Part shown: piece by piece, positions 1-14,200 of the stretch
How positions within the stretch are numbered: position 1 is the first letter of the stretch
Layout of the letters: every line of letters begins with the position of its first letter
Assembly: GCA_902729315.2 (NCBI GenBank)
Contig: LR746269.1
Location: 7,414,231-7,478,230, forward strand
Direction of reading: 5' to 3'
DNA: 64,000 bases
From: Spirodela intermedia
Taxonomy: Eukaryota > Streptophyta > Magnoliopsida > Alismatales > Araceae
Translations under genes and position numbers: made by a program
Notes under the pieces: model-generated
Database searches by the model: none
Told to the model about the DNA's origin: nothing
The model's input: the letters and a program-made list of their open reading frames with translations, nothing else

Positions 1-539
1 TGGTTCTTCATGGAAAAGAAAATGTCAAAAAGTTGAGTGACTAGGATGAATTAATTTTGAAATTAATTAGTATAACTCAGTTAGATGTAAGTTATGGGAC
101 GACATATAATGTTGTCAAAATATGTAATATTATTGATTTGCATAAGAAATTAAAAATATTATACATGCCAAAATTGTTTACAAATAACTATCGGAGTCTT
201 AAAACTATTTTGCCCTTCAGCTTGTATGATAAAAATACTTTGAACATGGAGTAATTTAAACATACTTAACTATTATGTAGTAAATTAATACATGCTTACA
301 TTTTTTGATAAATATTGTTCTTGGGAAAAAGTGAATTGTTAAATTTATTAGTTCGATAAGAACCATTCACCATAAATTTACTATTCTTTACTATGTACAT
401 TTAGATGTTTGTTGTATATCTTCAATCATCCTTATTGAATTGCACTAGAAGGCTAAAGCCTAAAAATAGATAGAAAATTAAGTTGAAATATTAAGTACCA
501 ATGATGGTGAGGAGTACAACTTAAAAACTTGTGACAAAT

Positions 540-1745
540 TCTATTTGATAAAGGTAATGGTTCAGCATTTGACTACCTCACTCACAACACAACTCAATGA
601 GATTATTGAAAGGATCAGTAGTACATTGTTTAAGAGACAACTTTGAATGAGCTTCTTTGTATGACTCTATAATTAAACTTCAGTTAAGGTAGTTAATAAG
701 GCATATTTTTTGGTGAATTTATCTTATTCTATGTTATTAGGACTCAAGACATCAAGTGGTTTGGTCTACTAAACTATAAATCTAAATAATGTATTTTTTA
801 AAATATAATGAGGGTGTCAAGTGTTATATATCTTAGAATCTTATAAAATAGAAGATAAAGCCTAGAGGAGATATGATATTTGATGATGACATTAATGTCA
901 AAGAGAATTCAACATATTGTTTGATGTGAGAATGATACTATTAGCTCAATTAAGTATAGCTAAATATAGAAAACAATAGTAGAAAATGATTATTGAAATC
1001 ATGATTATTGTATTACATTAAAAATTGAACGAGACAACCTATTGTCACAAAACATTAAGAAAGAGAAGTCAAGATGTCATTGAGATATGTGATGAAGTGG
1101 TTTATGATTTTATTGATACCTCTTTTGGCCATGTGTCAATTCATAGTAAGAACAATGTAGGGTGGACAATTGTTATGAATGAAGAGATGAATTCTTTTGT
1201 AAAAAAGACAAGAAATTTAGTAAAATAAGTATTTGAGTAGAGCAGATAATTCGTTTCCAATGGGCATATAAGAAATAAGAAATTTCACATATGAGTGAGA
1301 CAATAAATAGAAGTCGCATTTAGTAGAATAAGCATGACTAAAGTAAATATATTGATTTCAATAATATTTTCTAACCAATGTTATCACTATCTGATTAAAG
1401 TTATGTTAGCTATGATAACCATGTAGAATTATAATTAAAATAATATAAAACTCTATTGATTATATGAAAATTTAGATATAGAGATCTATAGGTTGCAACT
1501 AGATAGTTTTGTTGAACAAAATGGTAAGAAATTAGTTTATAAGCTTTCGGTGATCCCTTTATCATTTGAAATAAGTTCTATTTAATGGTATAAAATGTTT
1601 GGCACTTTTATGCTGTCATAGAGCTACATGAAGATATATATACATATATTGTTTACTCAATGAGGATTCTTAATTTAATGATGCTATATATTAGTGACAA
1701 GTTGATTATATGTAATTCAATGAATGAAATTACTAATTTGATTGG
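540..1745 (+). mobile_element. Decayed Ty1/copia pol fragment (integrase to reverse transcriptase)
   Basis: This is a relic of a copia-type retrotransposon with many stops and frameshifts. Around 560-830 the + strand reads a broken version of the end of the integrase core (an N-x-I-x-E-R-like stretch followed by a YFLVN-like stretch and GLKT). Around 1160-1250 comes the start of the reverse transcriptase region (MNEEMNSF, then a QWAYKK-like stretch in place of the usual CKWVxK). Around 1345-1640 there are IDFNNIFS, VMLAM, DIEIY and WYKMF matches, and near 1690 a broken form of the YVDDM box. The order is right for copia. No LTR was recognised and the 5' part may lie outside the window. Similarity stops near 1745-1790, just before the CT tract. 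Confidence 0.7.
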
Positions 1746-1842
1746 TCAAACCAATTTGGCATTCATTGAAATCAAGGAACAAACATTGAGATAGAGAGAT
1801 GAGAGCCCTAATAGAATCTCATTTATTTCTCTTTCTTTTCCC

Positions 1843-1845
<3 letters not shown>

Positions 1846-1887
<42 letters not shown>
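1846..1887. repeat. (CT)n microsatellite
   Basis: About 21 CT units in a CT-rich stretch (1815-1905). It sits where recognisable copia pol similarity ends, so it may belong to a later insertion. Confidence 0.95.
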
Positions 1888-1890
<3 letters not shown>

Positions 1891-1899
1891 TCTCCTTTA

Positions 1900-4290
1900 T
1901 CATCCTCTATTTAAATAAGGAGGACGTGGGGATCTAAGGGATATGAAAAAAGAAAAAAAATGAGAAGAGCGGGGTTTCAACTTTTTTTTTGCTATGTCTT
2001 TGTCTCTTTCTCCCTCTCCCCTCAATCTCATTTGTCTAATTAAGAGAGGCTTAGAGATATCTAGAGCACACCATCTAGAGGAACACAAGCTTGACATCAT
2101 GTGGAAGAAAAATAATCAATCAGCTTGTGAGTTTTTTTTTCGTACCTAAAGAAATACCATTGTAGCTCTTACCATAGTGGTAGGAGGATTTATTAAATTT
2201 TAGGCCACACTTATATAAAAAAAAAGAGGGTTGAAATGATCAGTTCCTAGTTTTTAGGAATGTAAAGTTTTTAAAGTGGTATGACTCCCTACTTATGTTT
2301 AATATCTAATAATACCTTAATTTATGGGTTCAATGAGGTCAGTTATCACTAATCACAATAGATAATTAACAACATTAGCTCTATTAGAATTTTACTCTAA
2401 AGTATTGTTCTATATTCACAACTCTATGTTACTAAGAAAGAAGTAAATAGTCTAGTTCTCTTAAATGATTAAATGAAAAATTAATTATAAATTGACCTAC
2501 ACAAAGTAAGAAAAAAATTATTGGTTATGTTTTTTAGATGATACTACATTAGAGTATGTTTGAAATTTCGATGAAGAGAATGATGATGTTGACTTGATTA
2601 TTATTATTCTCTTTTTGTAAGGATCCTTAGTAACTATGGAAGTTGTCAAATTGATTTAGTTGAAGAAGATTGTTTATTACCTAAAAGAATTATTCAACTC
2701 AAAGATTTCATGTCATTTGGTCAATAATGAATACTCCTAAAATTCTCATAATTTTTTTTACATAAGATATCCATAATTTTTTTTTACATCACTAATGGGT
2801 TAGAAATGATCACTCATAATTATTTAACCATAGGAGAAATGGTGAATTTAAGTAAAAAAATTGTTCAAAATTCTTCCCTATTTTATGTCATTATTCAACA
2901 CATAAATTCTAAATTTGAATGTGTTTAAATAAATACGACATGTCCTTTAAATTTTCAAATATGTTCTATCGTAAAACAATGTGCTACCATTTAACACCAA
3001 CATATGTATCTGAAGCACATTAGTTCAATTAGGTTTGATAAGTATCTAATATCATCAAAATAGATTTGATAATACATGTCTAAATAAAGTAATAATTTGA
3101 CAATCAAAACTTATCCAAATGAAAACAACCAATTTTTTTTATCAAGTAGACGTATTGAATCACAATCTCAATATATAAATTATACATTAAGTGATACAAT
3201 TATTTAAACTTATGTAATTAATATTTTAAAAAGCTTGTATGATGTATGAGTAGTAAAAATTTGGTCAATTAAATTCAGTACCAAAATTATTCCAAAGTAA
3301 TAGTTTAACATTATAAGTTGACAATAGATTGAGTATAATTTTCTACTTATCTTGTATTTTAAAAAATCTTGTTGATTCAAATGTGCTATCTAGTACTTTC
3401 TTACTATGTTAACTTTTGAAAATATTGGTAGGTTTCACATCAAAGCACAGCAATAATTTCACTTAAAGTATACCCAAGTTCTATATTTTGAGATAGTAAG
3501 ATTGTAAAGATTTTCTTGAATTCCTATTTAGGTCTTTGTCATTATTACCTTCATTTCTTCCTTAATGTTAATTTGATTTGATTCATTCTATGGATAAATA
3601 TATATTTAATCACATATCAAACACAAAGAGCATCAAGCATAATTCAATCTCTTAATTAATCTTATAAGTACTTGTCATCAGAAAAATAATGTGCACTTAA
3701 CACTCCAATAGGATAAACTTCTTTACTTTTCTATTTGTATTCTATTCTGCCATATGAATATATTTATTTGTTAGAATATTTATAAACCAATATGTTTATA
3801 CTTAGCATGCAATATGTTTAGAGATTCAACATCTACCATGAGTATATAAAGTGCATGACTAGAGAATGTTCACATCATGTTATCTTTTATCAATGCCATT
3901 CATTGGGTATTTGATTTTCAACTATTTCAATAATCATAGGTAAACCTTTGATTTGGCAATTTGGTTAGGTATCCCTTTGAATTATCAAATTATGCTGGAA
4001 ATAAGTGGGTTTTAAATCCACGTAAAGATTCTCACTGTTCAATCTTATTGTGAGTAAGAATCATGTGATGGTAGATGAACTCAAAAAACAATGATGAAAT
4101 CTTTGAATTACTTGCACATAACTTGAGTGTAGCTAGAGAGAGAGTTGATAGAAGCTCCTAAGTAGGGTATTTGGTTCTCTTAAGATTTGCAACCTCATCA
4201 GCAAGGAATGACAAAAAAATTCACCTCTTGGGCAGGGCATTGGATGGAAGAACCAACATGAAAGAGGCTGACTATACGTCCAAAGGGGAG
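1900..4290. other. AT-rich intergenic DNA, no gene seen
   Basis: Both strands are full of stops and I recognise no gene. The 2500-2750 part might be a further remnant of a copia RNase H region, but the resemblance is too weak to call. Confidence 0.6.
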
Positions 4291-4300
4291 ACTGCTATTT

Positions 4301-4316
4301 CCCCCCCCCCCCCCCC
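4301..4316. repeat. C16 homopolymer
   Basis: An uninterrupted run of 16 C on the + strand. Confidence 0.95.
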
Positions 4317-4589
4317 GCTCATTCTGCCAGATGATATGATCAAAGAGATGAAGTCCTATTTCTGACTTTAGTGCTCCAAGAATCTTGGGAATGAGGCATT
4401 AGAGACGCTGAAAAGAAGTGGATATTTTCCTGCCCCTCCTGCAGTCATCTACTCTCCCTGATTCTTGAGCCTCCTGCAGTCTTTCCCTTGTTCCTTGAGC
4501 CACCATGAACCTACCACAGTCATCTCCTCACTGTGCTCGATCTCTGGCTCATTCTCAAAACAGCTACATCTCGTAGGAATGGAAGTTCA

Positions 4590-4830
4590 CATGAGTGCAA
4601 CGCTTCTCTGAGCAGCCACATGCCTGCACTGGTTGCCCTGGCCCTCTGGCAGAAGAGGTCTCTACACCCCAGAGATGGCTCCGTCGAGGCTTGAGAGGGC
4701 GTCCACCCCTGGTTACGTCGCTGCCCTCCTTCCTCCTCCCTCGGCCGCCACCGTGCAGGGCGGCGGCGGCGGCGGTGGCGGTGGCGGGGGCAGCGGCGGA
4801 GGGGGATCAGGTCGGAAGAGGTGTAGTTGC
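4590..4830. other. Small GC-rich island with GGC repeat, no gene assigned
   Basis: A sharp GC-rich patch in AT-rich surroundings, with a GGC/GGT repeat around 4758-4808. It is open in several frames on both strands because of its composition (polyglycine one way, polyproline the other). None of the translations resembles a family I know. It could be an old first-exon or CpG-rich promoter fragment. Confidence 0.4.
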
Positions 4831-5039
4831 AGCACGAAGACCACGGTTGTCCATTCCAGCTCTTCATTCCAGTCCATTTTTAATAATTCGATAAAAAAAT
4901 TACCTGTCACGCAGAAAGCATAAAAAACATGATATTTCGTTCTTTTCGGTATTTATTTTGAGAGTAAATATTTATTATATAATAAATTAAATAAATATAT
5001 TTCTCTGATGAGGCATGGTGGAAGAAAAAAATAAAAATG

Positions 5040-5280
5040 TATGAGCTGGTTCTCGACCGAGCCCAGGTCAAACCGGGTCGGTGAGCCGAGCCGAACCGTT
5101 CGCCGCTCCGCCGGTTTGAGATGCTCGACTTGAAAAAGGAGGGAAGTTGCCGCCGGCGGCCTTGTCGTCCGCTTCCCTATCGTCGGTGAACTGGTGGGAG
5201 GCCGGGCGGGAAGAGTAGGGCGATCCCGGGGAAGGCGGGGCCACCAGTGGAGGGCGGGCGAGGCGAATGTGTCGGGAAGG
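5040..5280 (+). promoter_or_regulatory. Presumed promoter / 5' leader of GCP4
   Basis: A GC-rich 240-bp stretch directly upstream of the GCP4 start codon, following AT-rich DNA (4920-5035). No TATA box is placed with confidence. The call rests on position and composition only. Confidence 0.4.
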
Positions 5281-8200
5281 ATGCTGCACGAGCTTCTGCT
5301 AGCGCTGGTTGGCTACACGGGCGACTTTGTGATCGATGTGAGGGAGCAACGGAAGGCATTCGGTCTTGCGGATACCCAAATCTCGGACGGCTCGCCAGCT
5401 TTCAAGCTTGCCCCTGATATCTCCTTCCTCCAGCCGTCAGAGAGGTGACAGCATCTCTGAACTGTCTTCCCGAGACTAACTGCCAAAAACGTGTTGCACA
5501 GTGTTTTAGAAATAGCGGAGATGTGCTGTCATTTATTGTGAGCTCGTCGACTCTGTGATTTTGTGTTGTTTTAACGTTTGATGAGATTTATACTTCGGTT
5601 TTTGTGCGCAGGAGTGTCATCGAAAGTCTTCTTCCTCTGGGCTTCTATTATAGGGAGCTCGACCACTTTGCCGCGTCGTCCCGCAACTTGAGCTCCATAG
5701 TTGACAAACAGGGCGATCCTCTGAGGAATCATTGTTCAGAATCCGCGAAGGGGAGAACAACAAACCCCAGTACCTACCGCAGGGCCGTGGCTAATGGAAT
5801 TGTCGAGATCTTGTCAGTGTATAGATCTGCGGTTCTACAAGTCGAGCAGAGACTTCTGGCAGACCCCGATCCCATTCTGGCAACTGTGACTCAGGGCCTG
5901 AACAAGGTGCATTTCTTGTATATTTTGGTTGGTGTTCCTTGTAACTACTATGCGATCTTGCAAGATATTTTATTTAACGCCACCTGTCAAAAGTTATAAT
6001 GACTAGCTAGTTACATCACTTCATATGAGGACTTTGTCATGCATAGGGTATCTCTTGTGCCTTTGTTCTCCGTTCATATGTTCGAAACGCTGAGGATCAG
6101 GTTAAAATACGCAGAAAGTGCAACAGAAATGCTGGTAGGAATGAACTTGGCACACCTCTGGATATCTACTGAATAAAACTCCTAGCTCGAGAAGGGCATG
6201 CAAAGGGATAGGATACTCATGCTTACTGCTTCCCCAACTTTTTTTCTGTCCAGAAAAAATAATGGTATTCTCCTGTTTCATAACATGTATTTGATATTGA
6301 TCTAAACTTCCAAGATTCATTTTCATGCACCTACAGATTTCAAGCTTAAAAATATTTTACTTTGAATAAGATGCTCCCTCAGAGTGCCGTTTTTCCGTAT
6401 TTTCAGTTATGTATTTGGGGAAATGGTAGAGTTAGTGTTTCTACCTAAATGTTCTCTTGAAAATTGAAATGAAACACAACCGATAAAAACCCAGTGGTTA
6501 TGCGATTTAACTCATCAAAGAAGGCCTGTTGTTTGTTTGTTATTCTTAGTCATCAAGTTCCAGTTTTTGCTTTCACTTTTAGTCCTGTTTGCAGTTCTGT
6601 CTGATTCCTTCCAAGCAGTTAGGAATTTGGTCATCCTGTGTCATGATCTGTGCAAGGATCAACCCAGTTGGTCACCAATTGTTGTGATTCGGTCAATGGA
6701 TGACAATGGATGGTGATTACTCTCTTTAGAATCGACCTAATCAAATGCAAATGGCAAGACTTAGCAATTAACTATAAAATTTGTATATAATACTTTCAAT
6801 TCAAGAGCACTTTTTAAGAACATTTATTTCTATTTTAATGTTAAGCTATGCCCTAATCCCCACTTGCATGCCAGAAAGAAGAGAAAAATATTTTGGATAT
6901 ATCACTCTAAAGTAGCTATGTCTAAGTTATCTAAAATTCCTTTTTCATTTTTTCCAGACTTTATTTTTCTTTAAATAAGCTTGAGAGCAGTATTGTATAT
7001 TGTATTTCAATGTTGATTGTTGCCACAGAATACCAGGGAAAAATACCATTCTTCTCCTCTATGTGTATTTGGTTACTTTCTTATGCTTGGTCAACATTAT
7101 GTATATCACTGGTTATTGTTATGCCTCAGTTCTATGTGCTTTTGCCTCCTCTGCATGAGCTCATTCTGGAGATCGAACGTGATGATATTAGAGGTGGGCA
7201 ACTTCTCAATCTTCTGCACAAACGATGCCACTGTGGTGTGCCTGAATTGCAATCCTGCATTCAAAGGTATTTTTTCTGGTTTTATCTACCAACTGCAGCT
7301 TTTATTTTATAATCATTGTCCTTATTGTGAATGTATGTGGCTGCTGTCTCGGTTACACGAAATCAAATCTCTTGGGTATGAAAGGCTATTCTGGATGACA
7401 TTTTACTTGATATGAACTGCTTTTTAGCAATGACCTGGCGAACACTGGTTTTGTTTCAGGAGAGGGCTGCCTTTTGGTGCCAAAAATCTATGATGGATGC
7501 TAACTGGTAGTGTATAAGTCTTCCAATTATAAAAATAGTAGATAAATGCAGGCAAATGCAGGCAAATGCAGGTAAATGCATTGGATAGCTTATTGGTAGT
7601 CTTGATAAGAAAACTCTAGGAGAGGAAAACTATAAAAATTAGCCCAACAGGTTGTACACTTTGTGTGGAAATAATGAAGCCATGAATCAAAGGCTTACAG
7701 TTAAGGTTCCTTTTAGGGTTTCACCGTAAGATCCGATATACATATGCTCTGTTAATGCCTTCTTGTCAAATGTAACTTTCAAGTCTCTTCAATGTTTTGT
7801 CTTCTTCCTTTGATGCTTATTAAAATGAATTCCATAGTGAGTGAAATGGAAAATTTTCACTTTCTATTTTTGCGAATAATACACAGGTCAGAGTGTTGAA
7901 ACGTTCAGGACTTCCAAGCTGTATTTAATTTCGTGTAACCAAATTCAAAAACTTGCCCCCTACCCCCCAATTCCACTTGCGATCTTAATCACAGTAGAGC
8001 AGCTGTTTGAAGCATCACAATCACATGGATAAGTATATATATCTATATATATATATATAACATTATATATATCGCAAGTATGATTTTAGCTGCTGTGTGA
8101 ATTTTTTTGGTACCAGTGATGCCTAGATTTCCACTTCTGATTGTGTGACAATCATTTCGAAATGAATAAAGCTTTTATTGTCGTCTTGAACTATCAGCTG

Positions 8201-11200
8201 CTGTTCTAGCAATAAAAAAACTCTGCAATTCTTATATTTAGCATATTCTCTTAATTTTTTTTTATGGTTGAAGAGTAACTATTACAGTTTCCTGGATGAC
8301 AATCCGCGTTAATTCATAGCTCTTGTTGGAAAGTGACTGGAAACCAATTTTTTTTTGTTTTTATGACGTGTAAAGCATAGGCTCCTCTGGCATGGGCATC
8401 AAGTGCTATACCATCAACTAACTTCGTGGCTGATTTATGGCATTCTTGAAGATCAGTATGGGGAGTTTTTTATCACCAGGTACTTTTGTTAGCGAGTCAG
8501 ATCGTTGGAAGTTATTGTCTCTAATTATAACTTTTTTGGCTTCTTATTCGAATAAGCCCTCTTGTTTTAAATGCAAAATTCTCAAATTGTAAGAGAAGAT
8601 ATCTAAATTCTTAATGCTTAAAAATGATTCATTACTAGTTTTACTTTTTTCTCCTTAACTAAGTTTATGCTTCAAGTTTCGTTCTACTATGTTACACAGT
8701 TGTGAGAACTGATCATTGAAATTGGATGATGGAAAGAAGTGCTTTTCAATGCATTAAAGATAAGCATGTGAAAATTCTGCTGTAAAATGGAAATGCGTTT
8801 ATGTTGTCCATATTCTAATGGTTAAATCTATAATATCTTCATCTGTTGCTAGAAAACATGGCAGGAGCATGTGTTTCCAAGTGAAGAACTCATAAAACCG
8901 TTTCATCTGCTGTGCTTAGGATATTGATGCTTGAAAAATGTGTGGCAGAAAGTCTCGACCTTTGATTATTTATCCTGATGCTAATTTTCTGCTCTGGTAA
9001 TTTTGAGATAGAACCATTTTTATTTAAAAAGAAAAAAGAAAAGCAAAACTTGAAAGAACCTATGACTTCATGTGTACTGCATTACACATCTATTGAGAGG
9101 ATTCAAGATTGTATGGACATACAAGAAAGAGATGACCCCGTTCCATCCCTTGTTTAGTTTGCTTGTAGATCCAACAGGGTGTTTGTCTAGTGTCAGAGCT
9201 AATCTCTATATAATTGTGCTCTGGCATTTGGCAGGCATATGCCCATAAGGTTTATCCCCCACATTGTAAGAACTTATATGTTGCTACAGCTTTTGTCATA
9301 TTCTTTCTTTTTCATTTTCTTAAACTTTTGCATAAATAGGAGGAGAGTAGGCATTTTCTCGACATTAATATAATGTTTGGAAATTGTATGTCAGACAAAT
9401 CCATCCTTCATTGTGTGAAATTCCAATAAGTGGTCCATTGTTGTCCTGATGAACTGAACACTTGTCAGTTGAAAAGTTTGATGGTGTTCTAACTATCAAA
9501 CCATGCATAGGGGGTGAGGAACATATACAAACCCCATCAATTGGTATGGAAAGAATCTTTGGTGTTGTCTTACTTGATGGTCTGTGGATGAAGAGGTTAG
9601 ACTAAATGTATAGGATGCTGATGCAAATGCGGGTTTATGTGAGATACCCATGGCAGAGGTATTTCATGCAATGGTACGTTCTCCTGTCGTGTGAATGTAC
9701 TCAGGAGCCAAGACATACTAATAGGTAAGAAGTGAGTTGACTTCGTCATCATCCTAACAATCACTAAGAAAATGTGAATTCCTGTTTGCTGTTGGGGAAT
9801 CGCCACAGCATATAAGGTGGCACGCTCTCAATTCTCTACCCTTGGATTGGAAATGGTCGTAGGAATCTAGTTGATCTCTAAGGCTTAGTCTCCCTTATTG
9901 ACAAAGTAAGCATATCACCATGAAGTCACCAAAATCTTTGTTCATTCTTGAACAGTCCTATGATGGGTGGAAAATGTCTTATTAATTTAGTGCTGACTAA
10001 AATTTGTGTACGTGCTAGAAAGACAACACAATGGGGACTAAATTTTGTTAACGGTTCAGTTGAGTTCTATACATGTTCCAATCTGCAAGCATCCCCTTGA
10101 ATATTTCACTGGGTATTGGCTTTCCTGAGGTGGGAACTAAGCTTCTTCCGACTAGGTTTTTCAAGGTATCAACATAATCTTTCAAATCTTTCTTGGCGAT
10201 TATAACTTGTATAAACCATTTATTGAAATGAAATATAGCTCTACTTTTTTTGGTCTTTAATAGTCTTATAATCAGTAAACATTATAAAAAGTCCCTCTTC
10301 TAATGGCTGCTTTTTCAGAATTTTCAATTTTCTTTTCGAAAAAAAACTAATTACAAGTTTGGAGGTCTTAAACCCTAGAAGTTAGGTGTTGACGCTTTCG
10401 TCTACCAACTGTATTTATGTTGCAACACATTCAAGGAGCTTTATACTCGAAGTCCATTTGCCAATGTTTTTCATTCTCTAGTTTAGATCTATAACTTTTT
10501 GACTTGTTCCTAGGGTGTTGACACATAGTAACAAAGACTCAACCCTGCATAAAAGGCTCATTATTTTTTCTGTGCCATCTCTTCTGTAAATGCTTATCTT
10601 CTGGGTGTTGACCTGTTTTCTCATTTCGTGTACATGTCAACACATTTATACCATCAATAGTCTTTGGAGGTGTTGACACATTTTGTAACTCTATATTTTG
10701 TTAATTTTGAATGTAAAACACTTTATGACGTATATGAACAAGTTTATGTTTGACTCATCGATGAGGATTATAAAGTTATGATATGATTTCAAACCCATCA
10801 TTCTCTTTTATATATGATTTATTAGGTTTTGATCATGCCAACAACAATCAAACTTTAGTAGAACTTTTAAACACTGAACATTTAGTTCGCAAATCCTACT
10901 TTAGGGTTTCGTGCAGCTTGGTATAACTTAGATGGAGCCGAGGCCTATCTGAGGAGCCAAGGTCTATCTTTGGGACTTTACTGCTTTGCATGCTTCATTA
11001 TTCTACTATGATCCTTGAAACCTTGAAATGGCACATCAATCGTCTTCTTGAGCAGAGTCTTCATTCTTGGACCAGCATCTTCACGGGAAAAGTCTTCTGT
11101 CTGATTGCATTAATGACAATACAATGGTAGGATAGCTCGAAGTTAAAAATGTTTGGCGTACAGGCCGTCATATTTGAGGTTTAGGTTAGACTAAAAGACT

Positions 11201-14200
11201 ATTCCTCAAATGTTTATTTTGAGGGAGTTAATCTGGGTATTGGCATGTTGAAAGTTGTACTAAGAGTCATCAAATTCTTATTGATAGCCATTACATTGTT
11301 CAGACTGTCTGAGGAGGCTTTATCAGGAGTAGAAGTGCTGAAAAGACCGAGAAGCTTAGCTAAATCCTTGCCATTATCTAGGAATCTCCTTTCCTGTGGA
11401 TTCTGGAGAACCTAACTTACTGTTTATCACATATACGCTGAAGCTTAATTTTCTGGTTGAAGAAAGATCGTGGAATTCATTTGGTTGACCTCTTTTTTAC
11501 TGGAATCGGTTTAGTTTCCATATTGTACCTTAAGAACAAGTGAAATTCCTAGATGGAGCAGATCACTAACTATCCATAAAGAGATAGTTTTATAATGTTA
11601 TTTTTATAAAACTAACTGGACTTTCAATTTTGTCTGGCAGACAAGAAGATGGGGATGGCCCAGAGAATGAATCATCTAACACAGACAAGGTTAGAAGGTT
11701 GCCTCAGAAAACATCTGGTGATGCATCTCTTAGCGATTGGAACTTGGGCTTCCATGTATCTTTGGTAGGTGCCATCACTATTTTCTTCATTGTTGCCTAA
11801 TTAATATCTAGGTTCCTAATGTACCCATGTTGTGGTTTTTACATAACTTCTTCTTGATAATTGAGGCAGTTTCCACTAGAGTGCTTGTTCATTTTATGCC
11901 CCTTATATGAAGTTAGAGTCCGGATTGACATAAAATGGACAGGTTTGGTCACTAATATAAATTGTGTTGGACCCAAACACTCCCAGAGTTAATTTGGTTT
12001 CAAGTAAATCCATTAAATACAATGCAATCATGGTGATAGGATTTTCCTATTATTTTTGGCAAGTATTTTTTTTCTCAAGAAGAAAATAAATCATAAGTTA
12101 TATCAGAATCATTCGATATTTTGGAAGCATATGATGAGATCTCTGGCCAATGTGAAGTTCTTTTTTGAGAGTGATGACAATATGATGGGTGGCTAATCAA
12201 GGAAGATGCAGAGGCTTTAATTTCTCGCATATGTTCATTTTTGCATTAGGATTTTTTTTTTCAAATTAGGACTTTTCAAGAACAAGCAACTAAAGTCTTT
12301 TCTTTTAAAAAAGGAGAGAATTTTTTTTTCAAAAATTGCAGTAGTTTCCTTCATTCTGATGTATTTATGTTCCAATATTGTTTGAGTCATGTGACTTTCA
12401 GGCAGCTGGATGATGCTAGTTGCACTTGCTTGTGGATTAGAAATTATGAATTTTTGCCAGCAACTTTCCTGTTTAAACATCAAGCATCAAAAGCGCTTTT
12501 CGTTATAACAACTACGCATCTATGCGTGAATATGTGAATTTACAAGCATGTGTTTATATGGGAATTTACGCACATAGGTGAATATGTGAATTTACAAGTA
12601 TATGTGAATTTTGCCATACCATCACAAGGAGGGGGATGCAACGTTTTGAGCAACTCTCACCGTTGAAGGTTATGACGCTTTTATCCAGTGATTCTGGCTT
12701 TGCAATCTACTGATTTAAAGATGAATGCTTGTTTGTTTATCGTTCTTTTTCAAGAAAGCTATTGAACCTACAACCAATTGTTAGACACTTAGATCATCCC
12801 CGAGAGTATGTAGGCCAGCACTGTTGTTGTGTAAGTTGGGGTTTTTCGTTGAATTTTCCCACATCTTATTAATGTCCATGTTTCTGCTTGGCGCTTGTGT
12901 CACAGTCAGCATTACTGTGAAGAATTACTTTCTCTCCACGAAAATGCCCGCTTGAAAGTGATAAAAACCTTTATCATCTTGGTGCGGCCAAATGGATTGT
13001 GTTTTGCTTCTTATGCAATCGAGAGATAGTATATATCCATATGTTTCTTCAGCCACTATTAATAAGATCAATGTTAAATGAGCTGTCTAACTTGTTGGTT
13101 CTGGCACGAACAGGACATGCTTCCCGAATATATCCATATGCGTGTTGCAGAATCAGTACTTTTTGCCGGAAAAGCAATAAGAGTCCTTCGAAATCCTAGT
13201 CCTTTTAAATTTCGTGAAGCCTTGGTTCATCAGCAGATTCATAAAACACCTCATAGATTTCAAGGCATTTTAGGGAACTTTGATTTACAAAAAGAAGCTT
13301 GTATGCAGACCTTTAGTGGTGAACTTCTTCCTCAAGCTGAGTCCGACAAAATTGAAGGCATGCTTCAAGAACTTAAGGTTTTGAATTTCTCTATTACTTT
13401 TGTATCATTTGCATATCTTTGCTCTAATGCCTCCTTTACTGGAAACACATTTTTGAACAATAATTAATTCACCATGTTCAGGATTTATCAGAGTTTCACA
13501 AGCGAATCTTTGAGTCTGTTGTAGACTCTGTTCGTACTATTGCAGCGAATCATCTCTGGCAGGTAGGTGTTTACTTTGAACGTAACATAATTCCGATGTT
13601 TCCATTGATCTAATAATTACTCTGTCCTCTTCACAGCTTGTGGTCATACGTGCTGACCTTAATGGACACCTCAAAGCTCTAAAAGATTATTTCCTTCTGG
13701 CAAAAGGAGATTTCTTCCAGGTAAGTTACCATTCTCTGTGCCTAATAGTTCTCATGTTGTTATCATCCTTGTTCCTATAATAATAAAGACGACAACTATG
13801 GTATTAAGTTTTCTTATTAATATCATTTGTGATGGGTTTTTCATGATAGTAATTGTTACAGTACTGATAATAATACTATAGGCTTAATTGAAGCTCTTGT
13901 GCTTGGAAAGTCAAGTAATCAAGATGGATCGTGTCAAACTGGTTACAATTTGGTGACAACTTTGGTCATTTGGCTCTGATTATACAAGTCCCTGTTACTG
14001 TCTCTTTCTTCCTCTTTAAAGGCTTTACATATAGATTCCCTTGATCCCTGTATACATAAAAACTTGAGAATCTTTGTCTACGTTATGATGGATGATGCAG
14101 CAACGACGTCAGTAGCTGCAACAGTGCTCTCTTAATTCCCTATCCATCATTCCAAGGCTCAACGAAGCTTGAACACTCGAATTTCTTGTTGTCTTTTTAT

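Noticed and set aside
4520-4923. Overlapping open frames on both strands with polyglycine or polyproline
   Set aside because: They arise from a GGC repeat; no family similarity and conflicting frames.
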